NCBI RefSeq assembly: GCF_008271655.1
Contig: NZ_VKKX01000033.1
Coordinates: 434,001 to 498,000 of the forward strand
Length of the DNA: 64,000 nucleotides
From: Gemmobacter caeruleus
GTDB taxonomy: Bacteria > Pseudomonadota > Alphaproteobacteria > Rhodobacterales > Rhodobacteraceae
Reading direction: 5' to 3'
Position 1 is the stretch's first letter. Every line of letters starts with the position of its first letter. The notes beneath the pieces were generated by a model. The model had not been told where the DNA came from, did no database searches, and saw nothing but the letters and a program-made list of their open reading frames with translations. The position numbers and the translations under genes are program-made. Positions 53,806 through 62,873 of this stretch are shown here, one piece after another.

Positions 53806-54600
53806 GTGTCTTATCTGAACGATGTGATCCTCGGCGTGATCGAGGGCGTGACCGAATTCCTGCCGATCTCCAGCACGGGGCATCTGCTGCTGGCGCAGCA
53901 TTGGCTGGGCGCGCGATCCGACCTCTATAACATCGTCATCCAGGCCGGGGCGATTCTGGCGGTGACCGTGATCTATTGGCGGCGCATCGCGGATCTGCTG
54001 CTGAACTGGCGCGCGGCCGAGAATCGCGACTATCTGATCAAGCTGACGCTGGCCTTTCTGATCACGGCGGTTCTGGGGCTGGTGGTCAAGAAGCTGGGAT
54101 TCGAGCTGCCCGAGACGATCCAGCCGATCGCCTGGGCGCTGGTCATCGGCGGGGTCTGGATGATCGTGGCCGAACGCATGGCGGCGCGGTTGCCGGATTC
54201 GGCGCGCATCACCCTGCGCGTGGCGATCGTGGTCGGGCTGGCGCAGATCGTGGCCGGCATCTTTCCCGGCACGTCGCGATCGGGGGCCACGATCTTTGCC
54301 GCGATGCTGTTCGGCGCGTCGAACCGGGCGGCGGCGACCGAGTTCGCCTTTCTCGTCGGCATTCCCACGATGTATGCCGCCAGCGGATATGAGCTGATCA
54401 AGCAGATGGGCGCGGATGCGGTGCCCGAAGACTGGCTCGGCCTGGGCGTGGCCTTCGTCGCCTCGACGGTGACGGCGTTCGTGTCGGTGAAATGGCTGCT
54501 GGGCTATATTCGCAGCAACCGATTCACCGTGTTTTCGATCTATCGCATCCTGTTCGGCGGGCTTTTGCTGGGCCTTGGCGCAGCGGGTGTGCTGGTCTGA
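53806..54600 (+). CDS. uppP: Undecaprenyl-diphosphatase
   Basis: 264 residues starting with GTG, MSYLNDVILGVIEGVTEFLPISSTGHLLLAQ, the diagnostic UppP motif with catalytic Glu. The second motif FPGTSRSGATIFAAMLFGASNRAAATEFAFLVGIP is present with the catalytic Arg. Seven to eight membrane helices are expected. It recycles the lipid carrier for cell wall and surface glycan synthesis (also called BacA). It follows the NDUFA9-like gene by 36 bases and ends at a possible terminator. Confidence 0.95.
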   Translation: MSYLNDVILGVIEGVTEFLPISSTGHLLLAQHWLGARSDLYNIVIQAGAILAVTVIYWRRIADLLLNWRAAENRDYLIKLTLAFLITAVLGLVVKKLGFELPETIQPIAWALVIGGVWMIVAERMAARLPDSARITLRVAIVVGLAQIVAGIFPGTSRSGATIFAAMLFGASNRAAATEFAFLVGIPTMYAASGYELIKQMGADAVPEDWLGLGVAFVASTVTAFVSVKWLLGYIRSNRFTVFSIYRILFGGLLLGLGAAGVLV

Positions 54601-54622
54601 GCCGCGCGAATCGCGGGCTTTC
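54600..54622 (+). terminator. Possible terminator after uppP
   Basis: AGCCGCG and CGCGGGCT pair with one bulged base around CGAAT, followed by TTTCTGCC. The stem is good and the T-run is weak. Confidence 0.45.
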
Positions 54623-54653
54623 TGCCTGTCTTTGCGGCACTATTTCGCAGATT

Positions 54654-54744
54654 GGTCAGTGTAAGTGACCTAATTTTGCAACCCGACCCCAAAATAATTC
54701 CCCTCCGGCCCAATAATGCGGGATATAGGTCAGTTTTGCTGACT
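54654..54744. promoter_or_regulatory. Paired palindromic elements upstream of gltD
   Basis: GGTCAGTGTAAGTGACC (54654-54670) and GGTCAGTTTTGCTGACT (54728-54744) agree at 12 of 17 positions and each is an inverted repeat. They are 74 bases apart, seven helical turns, in the 208-base gap before gltD, with an AT-rich segment between them. A dimeric regulator binding both sites on one face of the helix is likely. The regulator is not identified. Confidence 0.6.
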
Positions 54745-54808
54745 TTTATTCCCCGGGCGCCAGCGGTATCAAGGCGCACCCACCGATTTGCCGCAGGGAG
54801 GCGCCGAC

Positions 54809-56245
54809 ATGGCCAAGGAACGGATGCTCCAGTTTGTCACCGTGAACCGGGAAATGCCGGAGAAGCGCCCCGCCGATCTGCGCGCGCAGGATTTCCATGA
54901 AATCTACCGCGAATTCGCAGAGGCCAAGGCGACCGAACAGGCGAGCCGGTGCAGCCAGTGCGGCGTGCCCTATTGCCAGGCGCATTGCCCGCTGCACAAC
55001 AACATCCCCGACTGGCTGCGCATGACCGCCGAGGGCCGGCTGGAAGAGGCCTATGCGCTGAGCCAGGCCACCAACAGCTTCCCGGAAATCTGCGGCCGCA
55101 TCTGCCCGCAGGATCGCCTGTGCGAAGGCAATTGCGTGATCGAACAGTCGGGCCATGGCACCGTGACCATCGGCTCGGTCGAGAAATACATTACCGATAC
55201 CGCCTGGGAAAACGGCTGGGTCAAGCCGGTGAAGCCGGCGGTGGAGCGGACGGAAAGCGTGGCGGTGATCGGTGCGGGCCCGGGCGGGCTGGCGGCGGCC
55301 GACATGCTGCGCCGCAAGGGGTTTCAGGTCACCGTCTATGACCGCTACGACCGCGCGGGCGGCCTGCTCACCTATGGCATCCCCGGCTTCAAGCTGGAAA
55401 AGCCGGTGGTCATGCAGCGTGTCGAACAGCTTGAGGCGTCGGGCGTGCATTTCGTGATGAATTGCCGTGTGGGCGAGGATCTGAGCTTTGACGCGATCCG
55501 GGGCCAGCATGACGCGGTGCTGATCGCGACGGGCGTCTACAAGATGCGCGATGTGGGCGGGCCGGGCGTGGGGCAGAAGGGCATCGTGCAGGCGCTGGAT
55601 TACCTCACCGCCTCCAACCGCAAGAGCTTTGGCGATGAGGTCGAGGCTTTTGACAATGGCGATCTGAATGCCGCGGGCAAGCGCGTGGTGGTGATCGGCG
55701 GCGGCGATACCGCGATGGATTGCGTGCGCACGGCCATCCGGCAGGGCGCGACCTCGGTCAAATGCCTGTATCGCCGCGACCGCGCCAATATGCCCGGTTC
55801 GCAGCGCGAGACGCAGAATGCCGAGGAGGAAGGCGTCGAATTCGTCTGGCTGTCGGCGCCCAAGGCCTTTACCGGCAATGGTCATGTCGAAGGCGTGCTG
55901 GTGCAGAAGATGCGTCTGGGCGCGCCGGATGCGACCGGCCGTCAGACCCCCGAGATCATCGAGGGCGCCGATTATGTCGAAGCCGCCGATCTGGTGGTGA
56001 CCGCGCTTGGCTTTGAGCCCGAGGCGCTGCCGACGCTTTGGGGCGTGCCCGATCTGGCCGTGACCCGCTGGGGCACGATCAAGGCCGATTTCCGCACCCA
56101 TGCGACGGCGCTGCCCGGCGTGTTCGCGGCGGGCGACATCGTGCGCGGTGCCTCGCTGGTGGTCTGGGCCATCCGCGACGGGCGCGAGGCGGCGGATGCC
56201 ATCGCCGATTATCTGGCGCAGCCCGCCTCGGTGGCGGCAGAGTGA
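54809..56245 (+). CDS. gltD: Glutamate synthase, small (NADPH) subunit
   Basis: 478 residues from MAKERMLQFVTVNREMPEK, with GGGAGG 8 bases upstream. The N-terminal Fe-S motifs are CSQCGVPYCQAHCP and CGRICPQDRLCEGNC. FAD binding is at VIGAGPGGLAAADML and NADPH binding at VIGGGDTAMDCVRTA; the closing FAD contact is GVFAAGDIVRGASLVVWAIRDGREAA. It passes electrons from NADPH to the large subunit, completing the GOGAT reaction for ammonium assimilation. Three unrelated genes separate it from gltB. Confidence 0.97.
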   Translation: MAKERMLQFVTVNREMPEKRPADLRAQDFHEIYREFAEAKATEQASRCSQCGVPYCQAHCPLHNNIPDWLRMTAEGRLEEAYALSQATNSFPEICGRICPQDRLCEGNCVIEQSGHGTVTIGSVEKYITDTAWENGWVKPVKPAVERTESVAVIGAGPGGLAAADMLRRKGFQVTVYDRYDRAGGLLTYGIPGFKLEKPVVMQRVEQLEASGVHFVMNCRVGEDLSFDAIRGQHDAVLIATGVYKMRDVGGPGVGQKGIVQALDYLTASNRKSFGDEVEAFDNGDLNAAGKRVVVIGGGDTAMDCVRTAIRQGATSVKCLYRRDRANMPGSQRETQNAEEEGVEFVWLSAPKAFTGNGHVEGVLVQKMRLGAPDATGRQTPEIIEGADYVEAADLVVTALGFEPEALPTLWGVPDLAVTRWGTIKADFRTHATALPGVFAAGDIVRGASLVVWAIRDGREAADAIADYLAQPASVAAE

Positions 56246-56297
56246 ACCGATGCCGCCCCGGGGCGGGGCGGCCAGATTGCACAGGGATTAGGCCATC

Positions 56298-57113
56298 ATG
56301 GGCGAAGCGATACGGAACAGGCTTGGGGGCGACGCGGCAGCGTCCGATCCCGCACGCCCGGCCCGCCGCCCGGATGTGACGATCGACACGCTGCGCGACG
56401 ATGCCCGGCTGCGGCTGTGGCGGCATCGCGGGCGCGGGGACCGGCTGGTCGTGTGCTTTTCCGGCGTCGGGCGTGACCGGCGCCAGCCGCCGCGGCTGGA
56501 ATTCGCCAAGACCGCCAGCGGGGCGGGGCGCGATCATGCGCTGTTCGTGGCCGACCCCGCACGCAGCTGGCTGAACGCGCCGGGCCTGATCGAGGAAATC
56601 GCCGGTCTGGTGGAAACCGAGGCCGCGCGGCTGGGGGTGCGGCAGGTCGTGGCCATGGGGCATTCCATGGGCGGCTTTTCGGCGCTGGTGCTGGGGGGCT
56701 TTACCCGCGTGGATGTGGCGCTGGCGCTGTCGCCGCAATTCTCGGTCGCGGCGGATGTGGTGCCGGACGAGCCGCGCTGGATGATGTTCCGCAAGCATTT
56801 CACCGCGCAGCGCATCCGGCAGGCCGGCGATCACATGCCGGCGCAGACCCAGCATTATGTGCTGTTCGGCACCCATTACCGCGAGGCGCCGCAGCGGCGC
56901 CTGATGCGGCCCGCGCCGAATGTCTCGTGTTTTCTGCTGCCGAAGGTGCGGCATGATTCCGTGGTCAGGCTGCATGATGCGGGGGTGCTGGACGATGTGG
57001 TGCAACTGGCCTTTGCCGGGCGCACCCGGCGGTTGCGGCAGCTTTTGAAAGACCGGATGCAGGCGGTGCAACTTGCCCCTGCATCCCCGGCAAGCGAAGG
57101 AGCGGCGGAATGA
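56298..57113 (+). CDS. Alpha/beta-hydrolase-like protein
   Basis: 271 residues. The nucleophile elbow GHSMGGFSALVLGG is clear; upstream lies DRLVVCFSGVGRDR with the oxyanion-hole strand, and a late KVRHDSVVRL provides the likely His. The N-terminal 40 residues are polar and Arg-rich, unlike a signal peptide, so it is probably cytoplasmic. It is placed between gltD and gltB and overlaps the secreted-protein gene downstream by 4 bases. The substrate is unknown; such small esterases are common in Rhodobacteraceae. Confidence 0.75.
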   Translation: MGEAIRNRLGGDAAASDPARPARRPDVTIDTLRDDARLRLWRHRGRGDRLVVCFSGVGRDRRQPPRLEFAKTASGAGRDHALFVADPARSWLNAPGLIEEIAGLVETEAARLGVRQVVAMGHSMGGFSALVLGGFTRVDVALALSPQFSVAADVVPDEPRWMMFRKHFTAQRIRQAGDHMPAQTQHYVLFGTHYREAPQRRLMRPAPNVSCFLLPKVRHDSVVRLHDAGVLDDVVQLAFAGRTRRLRQLLKDRMQAVQLAPASPASEGAAE

Positions 57114-57826
57114 AACGTCTGACCCTGGCCATTGCGGCCCTGATGACGCCGATCACCCCGGCGCAAGCCGGCAGCTTCAAGGCGCCCGAGGGCTGCGAGG
57201 CCTTTCTGACCGTGCAGGCGCGCGGGTGCCGGGTGTCGAACCATTACCGGTGTAGCGCCGATCAGCCCGGCGATCAGTGGCGCGCCGATTTCGATCAGGA
57301 GGGGATCTTCTTCCTCAGCCGGATCAACCGTGAAACCGAATGGGTCGAAAGCTTCAGCTTCGATCCCAAGGTGCGGCAGGTGCTGGAGGCAAGTCCGGCC
57401 GATCCGGCGCGGTTCAGCGGGCTTTTGTCCAGCGGGCGCGACGATTTCGATTTCTGGCTGAGCCGCGACGATGGCACGCGTAGCCATGTGACCGGCCATG
57501 ACGCCCTGACCGGCCGCAGCATCACCATTGACGGGGTGCAGCTGCAACAGACCGAATACAGCTATACCGAGGTGGACCCCGAGGGCAAAATCCTGGGCCA
57601 GGCCAAGGGTAACGAATATATCCACCCCGACTGGCGGATGTTCTTTGCCGGCCCCTCGCAGCATTGGGACGGGCTGGACTGGGTGCCGATGGATGGCAGC
57701 CCGGTGCAGTTCATCCAGCCGGGCGAGCCCGGTTTCGCGGCGACCCAGCCGATTTTCGAATGCGGTGCGGTGATGTCGCTGGCGCCGCTGAACCTCTTGC
57801 TGCAACAGGTGCGCGATGAGCGGTGA
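57110..57826 (+). CDS. Secreted protein of unknown function
   Basis: 238 residues with a Sec signal peptide MKRLTLAIAALMTPITPAQA. The mature part has paired cysteines (GCEAFL, RGCRVSNHYRC) and a beta-rich body with WRADFDQEGIFFLSRINRETEWVESF. I do not recognise the family. It overlaps the hydrolase gene upstream and the GFA gene downstream, so the three genes form one unit inside the gltD-gltB interval. Confidence 0.7.
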   Translation: MKRLTLAIAALMTPITPAQAGSFKAPEGCEAFLTVQARGCRVSNHYRCSADQPGDQWRADFDQEGIFFLSRINRETEWVESFSFDPKVRQVLEASPADPARFSGLLSSGRDDFDFWLSRDDGTRSHVTGHDALTGRSITIDGVQLQQTEYSYTEVDPEGKILGQAKGNEYIHPDWRMFFAGPSQHWDGLDWVPMDGSPVQFIQPGEPGFAATQPIFECGAVMSLAPLNLLLQQVRDER

Positions 57827-58271
57827 GCTGCGGCCAGCGGCCCGGCAGGGCGGTTGTCTCTGCGGGGCGGTGCGCTATGTCGCGGCCGCGCTGCCCGCGC
57901 ATATGCATGCCTGCCATTGCAGCATGTGCCGGCGCAGCAACAGCGCGCTGTCGCTCAGCGTGCTGGTGCCGTTTGACGCCCTGCGCGTCACGGGGGCCGA
58001 GCATCTGACCACCTATGCCTCGTCCGACTGGGCCGCGCGGTCGTTTTGCAGCCGCTGCGGCGCGGGGCTCTGGTATCGGCTGACCCAGCCCGATGCCGCG
58101 ACCGCCGATTACTATCTTTCGGTGGGCACGCTGGACGATCCCAACGGCCTGCCCTTGAGCCGCGAGATTCATATCGACGCCAAGCCGGACGGCTATGCCC
58201 TCGCGGGCACCCATTCACGACTGACCGGGGCCGAATTCGAGGCCCTGCTGCAAGCCAACCCAGAGGAGTGA
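57816..58271 (+). CDS. GFA/CENP-V family zinc-binding protein
   Basis: 151 residues. Zinc ligands of the GFA fold are visible as GGCLCGAVRY, HACHCSMCRR and FCSRCGAGLWYR, followed by the DYYLSVGTLDDPNGLPLSREIHIDAKP ending common to the family. These proteins were named for glutathione-dependent formaldehyde activation, but most have no proven activity. It overlaps the secreted-protein gene by 11 bases and ends 3 bases before gltB. Confidence 0.9.
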   Translation: MSGELRPAARQGGCLCGAVRYVAAALPAHMHACHCSMCRRSNSALSLSVLVPFDALRVTGAEHLTTYASSDWAARSFCSRCGAGLWYRLTQPDAATADYYLSVGTLDDPNGLPLSREIHIDAKPDGYALAGTHSRLTGAEFEALLQANPEE

Positions 58272-58274
58272 GCC

Positions 58275-61200
58275 ATGACGATCTATGATGAAGCCTGGGT
58301 GAAGGCCGAGGAGACCAAGCGCGCTTTCCTGCACGAGCATGGGCTCTACAAGGAGGATGACGAACATTCCTCTTGCGGCGTGGGTCTGGTGGCCTCGATC
58401 AGCGGCAAGCCGTCGCGCAAGGTGGTGGATGCCGGGCTGGATGCGCTGCGCGCGATCTGGCACCGCGGCGCAGTTGATGCCGATGGCAAGACGGGCGACG
58501 GCGCGGGGATCCATATCCAGATCCCGGTCAAGTTCTTTTACGACGTGATCCGCCGCACGGGCCATGAGCCCGACATGAACAAGCTGGTCGCCGTGGGCCA
58601 GGTCTTCCTGCCGCGCACCGATTTCGCCGCGCAGGAACGCTGCCGCACGATCGTGGAAACCGAAGTGCTGCGCATGGGCCATTACATCTATGGCTGGCGC
58701 CATGTGCCGGTGGATACCAGCGTGCTGGGCGAAAAGGCCAATGCCACGCGCCCCGAGATCGAGCAGATCCTGATCCGCTGCGAGAAGGACATTGATCAGG
58801 AGCGCTTTGAACGCGAGCTGTATATCATCCGGCGCCGCATCGAAAAGGCGGTGACGGCGGCGGGCATTGCGGGCTGCTATCTGTGCAGCCTGTCCTGCCG
58901 GTCGATCATCTACAAGGGCATGATGCTGGCCGAACAGGTGTCGGTCTTCTATCCCGATCTTCAGGACGAACGCTTCGAATCCACCTTCGCGATCTATCAC
59001 CAGCGCTATTCCACCAACACTTTCCCGCAATGGTGGCTGGCGCAGCCCTTCCGCATGCTGGCCCATAACGGCGAGATCAACACGCTGAAGGGCAACGTGA
59101 ACTGGATGCGCAGTCACGAGATCCGCATGGCCTCCAGCGCCTTCGGCGAGATGGCCGATGACATCAAGCCGATCATTCCGCCCGCCACCTCGGACAGCGG
59201 CGCGCTGGATGCGGTGTTCGAGGTTCTGGTGCGCTCGGGCCGGTCGGCGCCGATGGCCAAGACCATGCTGGTGCCCGAAGCCTGGTCCAAGACCACGACC
59301 GACATGCCGAAGGCCTGGGCGGATATGTATGCCTATTGCAATGCCGTGATGGAGCCGTGGGACGGCCCCGCCGCGCTGGCGATGACCGATGGCCGCTGGG
59401 TCTGCGGCGGGCTGGATCGCAACGGGCTGCGCCCGATGCGCTATGTCGTCACCGGCGACGGCCTGCTGATCGCCGGGTCCGAGGCGGGCATGGTGCCGGT
59501 CGATGAAGGCACGATCCGCGAAAAAGGCGCGCTTGGGCCGGGGCAGATGATTGCCGTCGATACCAAGGAGGGCAAGCTCTATCACGACGCCGAAATGAAG
59601 GACCGGCTTGCCGCCAGCCAGCCCTATGGCGAATGGATCGAAAAGGTCGTTGACCTGAACAGTCTGCTGCGCGACGTGCCCGAAGTGCCGACCTTTGCCG
59701 GCGCCGCCCTGCGCAAGCGCCAGATCGCGGCCGGCTATACGGTCGAGGAGCTGGAGCAGGTTCTGGCCCCCATGGCCGAGGACGGCAAGGAAATGATCGC
59801 CTCGATGGGCGATGACACCCCGGTTGCGGTCCTGTCCAAGCAGTATCGCCCGCTGTCGCATTTCTTCCGCCAGAACTTCAGCCAGGTCACCAACCCGCCG
59901 ATCGACAGCCTGCGCGAAAGCCGGGTGATGAGCCTGAAGACGCGGTTCGGCAACCTCAAGAACGTGCTGGACGAAAGCTCTGCCCAGACCGAGATCCTCG
60001 TTCTGGAAAGTCCGTTCATCGCCAATGCCGAATATGCGGTCATGCTGCGCCAGTTCGGCGCGCAGGTGACGGTGATCGACTGCACCTTCCCCGCTGGCGC
60101 CGATCAGGAAGCGCTGCGCCTGGGGCTGGAACGCATCCGCGCCGAGGCCGAGGATGCCGTGCGTTCGGGCGCCGCGCATCTGGTGCTGACCGATGAACAG
60201 CAGGGCGAAGGCAAGGTCGCCATGCCGATGATCCTCGCCACCAGCGCGGTGCATAGCTGGCTGACGCGCAAGGGGCTGCGGACCTTCACCTCGCTCAATG
60301 TGCGGTCGGCGGAATGTATCGACCCGCATTATTTCGCGGTGCTGATCGGCTGCGGCGCGACCACGGTGAACCCCTATCTGGCGCAGGATTCGATTGCCGA
60401 CCGCATCGACCGCGGCCTGCTGGAGGGCAGCCTGACCGACGCGATGCGCCGCTATCGCGATGCGATCGACGCGGGCCTGCTGAAGATCATGGCCAAGATG
60501 GGCATCTCGGTGATCTCGTCCTATCGGGGCGGTCTCAACTTCGAGGCCGTGGGCCTGTCGCGCGCCATGGTGGCCGAATATTTCCCCGGCATGCACAGCC
60601 GCATTTCCGGGATCGGCCTGCATGGCATCCAGATGAAATCGGCCGAGGTGCATGCGAAGGGCTGGCTGGGCGGCAGCGACGTGCTGCCGATCGGCGGCTT
60701 CTACAAGGCACGCCGCTCGGGCGAGAAGCACGCCTGGGAAGCGCAGACCATGCACATGCTGCAAGCGGCCTGCGACCGCGCCTCCTATGACATCTGGAAG
60801 CAGTATTCGGCGGCGATGAAGGCGAACCCGCCGATCCATATCCGCGACCTGCTGGATATCAAGGCGGTCGGCAAGGCGATCCCGATCGAGGAGGTGGAAT
60901 CCATCACCTCGATCCGCAAGCGGTTCGTCACGCCGGGCATGTCGCTTGGGGCGCTTGGCCCCGAGGCGCATATGACGCTGAACATCGCGATGAACCGCAT
61001 CGGCGCGAAATCTGACAGCGGCGAGGGCGGCGAGGATCCGGCGCACCAGCACCCGTTCCCGAACGGCGACAACCCCTGCGCCAAGATCAAGCAGGTGGCC
61101 TCGGGGCGCTTTGGCGTGACGGCGGAATATCTGAACGCCTGCGAGGAACTGGAGATCAAGGTCGCCCAGGGCGCCAAGCCCGGCGAGGGCGGCCAGCTGC

Positions 61201-62813
61201 CCGGCATGAAGGTGACCGACCTGATCGCCCGGCTGCGGCACAGCACCAAGGGCGTGACGCTGATTTCGCCGCCGCCGCATCACGACATCTATTCGATCGA
61301 GGATCTGGCGCAGCTCATCTATGACCTCAAGCAGATCAACCCGCGCTGCAAGGTGACGGTCAAGCTGGTCTCGGCCAGCGGCGTCGGCACCATCGCGGCG
61401 GGCGTCGCCAAGGCCAAGGCGGATATCATCCTGATTTCCGGCCATAACGGCGGAACCGGCGCCAGCCCGGGCACCAGCATCAAATATGCCGGCCTGCCCT
61501 GGGAAATGGGGCTGACCGAGGCGCATCAGGTGCTGGCGATGAACAACCTGCGCGAGCGGGTGACGCTGCGCACCGATGGCGGGCTGCGCACCGGCCGCGA
61601 TGTGGTGATCGCCGCCATGCTGGGCGCCGAGGAGTACGGTATCGGCACCGCCGCGCTGATCGCCATGGGCTGCATCATGGTGCGTCAGTGCCAGTCGAAC
61701 ACCTGCCCGGTCGGTGTCTGCACGCAGAACCCAGAGCTGCGCAAAAAGTTCACCGGCACCGCCGACAAGGTGGTCAACCTGATCACCTTCTACGCGCAGG
61801 AGGTGCGGGAGATCCTCGCCTCCATCGGTGCGCGGTCGCTGGATGAAATCATCGGTCGCGCCGATCTGCTGACCCAGGTCAGCCGGGGGTCGGCGCATCT
61901 GGACGATCTGGATCTCAACCCGCTGCTCATCAGCGTGGATGGGGCGCAGAAGATCACCTATGACCGGTCGAAGCCGCGCAATGCCGTGCCCGATACGCTG
62001 GATGCCGAAATCGTCAAGGACGGCGCCCGCTTCTTCGAGGATGGCGAGAAGATGCAGCTCTCCTATGCCGTGCGCAACACGCTGCGCACCATCGGCACGC
62101 GGTCGTCCAGCCACATCGTCAAGAAATTCGGGATGCGCAACAACCTGCAACCCGACCATCTGACGGTAAAGCTGACCGGTAATGCCGGGCAGTCTCTGGG
62201 CGCCTTTGCGGTGAACGGGCTGAAGATCGAGGTGCAGGGTGATGCCAACGATTATGTCGGCAAGGGCCTGTCGGGCGGCATGATCGTGGTGCGGCCGCAG
62301 ATGTCTTCGCCGCTGGTCGCGGAGGAAAACACGATCATCGGCAATACCGTGCTGTATGGTGCGACCGACGGGTATCTGTTCGCTGCCGGCCGCGCGGGCG
62401 AGCGGTTCGGCGTGCGCAACTCGGGTGCCACGGTGGTGGTCGAGGGCTGCGGATCGAACGGTTGCGAATACATGACGGGCGGGGTGGCGATCATCCTGGG
62501 CCGGATCGGCGCCAATTTCGGCGCCGGGATGACCGGGGGCATGGCCTATCTCTATGATCCGAACGGCGTGGCCGAGGATTTCATGAACCTGGAAAGCCTG
62601 GTCACCTGCGCTGTCAGCCACCCGCATTGGGAGGCGCAGCTCAAGGGTCTGATCCAGCGTCATGTCGCCGAAACCGGCAGCCGCAAGGCCGAACGCATCG
62701 TGGCCAACTGGGAGGCAGAGCGCGCCAATTTCCTTCAGGTCTGCCCGAAGGAAATGCTGGTCCACCTGCCGCATCCCCTGTCGGACGAGGCCGCGAAGGT
62801 GCCGGCGGAGTGA
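58275..62813 (+). CDS. gltB: Glutamate synthase, large subunit
   Basis: 1512 residues, standard for GltB. The class II amidotransferase nucleophile is Cys34 in HSSCGVGLVA, after a 33-residue propeptide. The central FMN domain includes VSASGVGTIAAGVAKAKADIILISGHNGGTGASP. The 3Fe-4S cysteines lie in MGCIMVRQCQSNTCPVGVC. The C-terminal GXGXG beta-helix domain shows GLSGGMIVVRP and GGVAIILGRIGANFGAGMTGGMAY. It takes glutamine and 2-oxoglutarate to two glutamates with electrons from GltD. A strong terminator follows. Confidence 0.98.
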   Translation: MTIYDEAWVKAEETKRAFLHEHGLYKEDDEHSSCGVGLVASISGKPSRKVVDAGLDALRAIWHRGAVDADGKTGDGAGIHIQIPVKFFYDVIRRTGHEPDMNKLVAVGQVFLPRTDFAAQERCRTIVETEVLRMGHYIYGWRHVPVDTSVLGEKANATRPEIEQILIRCEKDIDQERFERELYIIRRRIEKAVTAAGIAGCYLCSLSCRSIIYKGMMLAEQVSVFYPDLQDERFESTFAIYHQRYSTNTFPQWWLAQPFRMLAHNGEINTLKGNVNWMRSHEIRMASSAFGEMADDIKPIIPPATSDSGALDAVFEVLVRSGRSAPMAKTMLVPEAWSKTTTDMPKAWADMYAYCNAVMEPWDGPAALAMTDGRWVCGGLDRNGLRPMRYVVTGDGLLIAGSEAGMVPVDEGTIREKGALGPGQMIAVDTKEGKLYHDAEMKDRLAASQPYGEWIEKVVDLNSLLRDVPEVPTFAGAALRKRQIAAGYTVEELEQVLAPMAEDGKEMIASMGDDTPVAVLSKQYRPLSHFFRQNFSQVTNPPIDSLRESRVMSLKTRFGNLKNVLDESSAQTEILVLESPFIANAEYAVMLRQFGAQVTVIDCTFPAGADQEALRLGLERIRAEAEDAVRSGAAHLVLTDEQQGEGKVAMPMILATSAVHSWLTRKGLRTFTSLNVRSAECIDPHYFAVLIGCGATTVNPYLAQDSIADRIDRGLLEGSLTDAMRRYRDAIDAGLLKIMAKMGISVISSYRGGLNFEAVGLSRAMVAEYFPGMHSRISGIGLHGIQMKSAEVHAKGWLGGSDVLPIGGFYKARRSGEKHAWEAQTMHMLQAACDRASYDIWKQYSAAMKANPPIHIRDLLDIKAVGKAIPIEEVESITSIRKRFVTPGMSLGALGPEAHMTLNIAMNRIGAKSDSGEGGEDPAHQHPFPNGDNPCAKIKQVASGRFGVTAEYLNACEELEIKVAQGAKPGEGGQLPGMKVTDLIARLRHSTKGVTLISPPPHHDIYSIEDLAQLIYDLKQINPRCKVTVKLVSASGVGTIAAGVAKAKADIILISGHNGGTGASPGTSIKYAGLPWEMGLTEAHQVLAMNNLRERVTLRTDGGLRTGRDVVIAAMLGAEEYGIGTAALIAMGCIMVRQCQSNTCPVGVCTQNPELRKKFTGTADKVVNLITFYAQEVREILASIGARSLDEIIGRADLLTQVSRGSAHLDDLDLNPLLISVDGAQKITYDRSKPRNAVPDTLDAEIVKDGARFFEDGEKMQLSYAVRNTLRTIGTRSSSHIVKKFGMRNNLQPDHLTVKLTGNAGQSLGAFAVNGLKIEVQGDANDYVGKGLSGGMIVVRPQMSSPLVAEENTIIGNTVLYGATDGYLFAAGRAGERFGVRNSGATVVVEGCGSNGCEYMTGGVAIILGRIGANFGAGMTGGMAYLYDPNGVAEDFMNLESLVTCAVSHPHWEAQLKGLIQRHVAETGSRKAERIVANWEAERANFLQVCPKEMLVHLPHPLSDEAAKVPAE

Positions 62814-62833
62814 TCTTGCCCCTGTGAAATGCG

Positions 62834-62867
62834 AACGCCCGCGGTGCTGCCGCGGGCGTTTGTGTTT
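62834..62867 (+). terminator. Rho-independent terminator of gltB
   Basis: AACGCCCGCGG (62834-62844) pairs perfectly over 11 bases with CCGCGGGCGTT (62850-62860), loop TGCTG, then TGTGTTT. It lies 20 bases after the gltB stop and may also serve the convergent mnmD gene. Confidence 0.85.
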
Positions 62868-62873
62868 CGGCGC

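Noticed and set aside
58215-62774. A 1519-codon open frame on the minus strand opposite gltB
   Set aside because: It is antisense to a perfectly recognisable glutamate synthase; the peptide is rich in His, Arg, Gly and Asp with no family pattern, as expected from GC-rich third positions.
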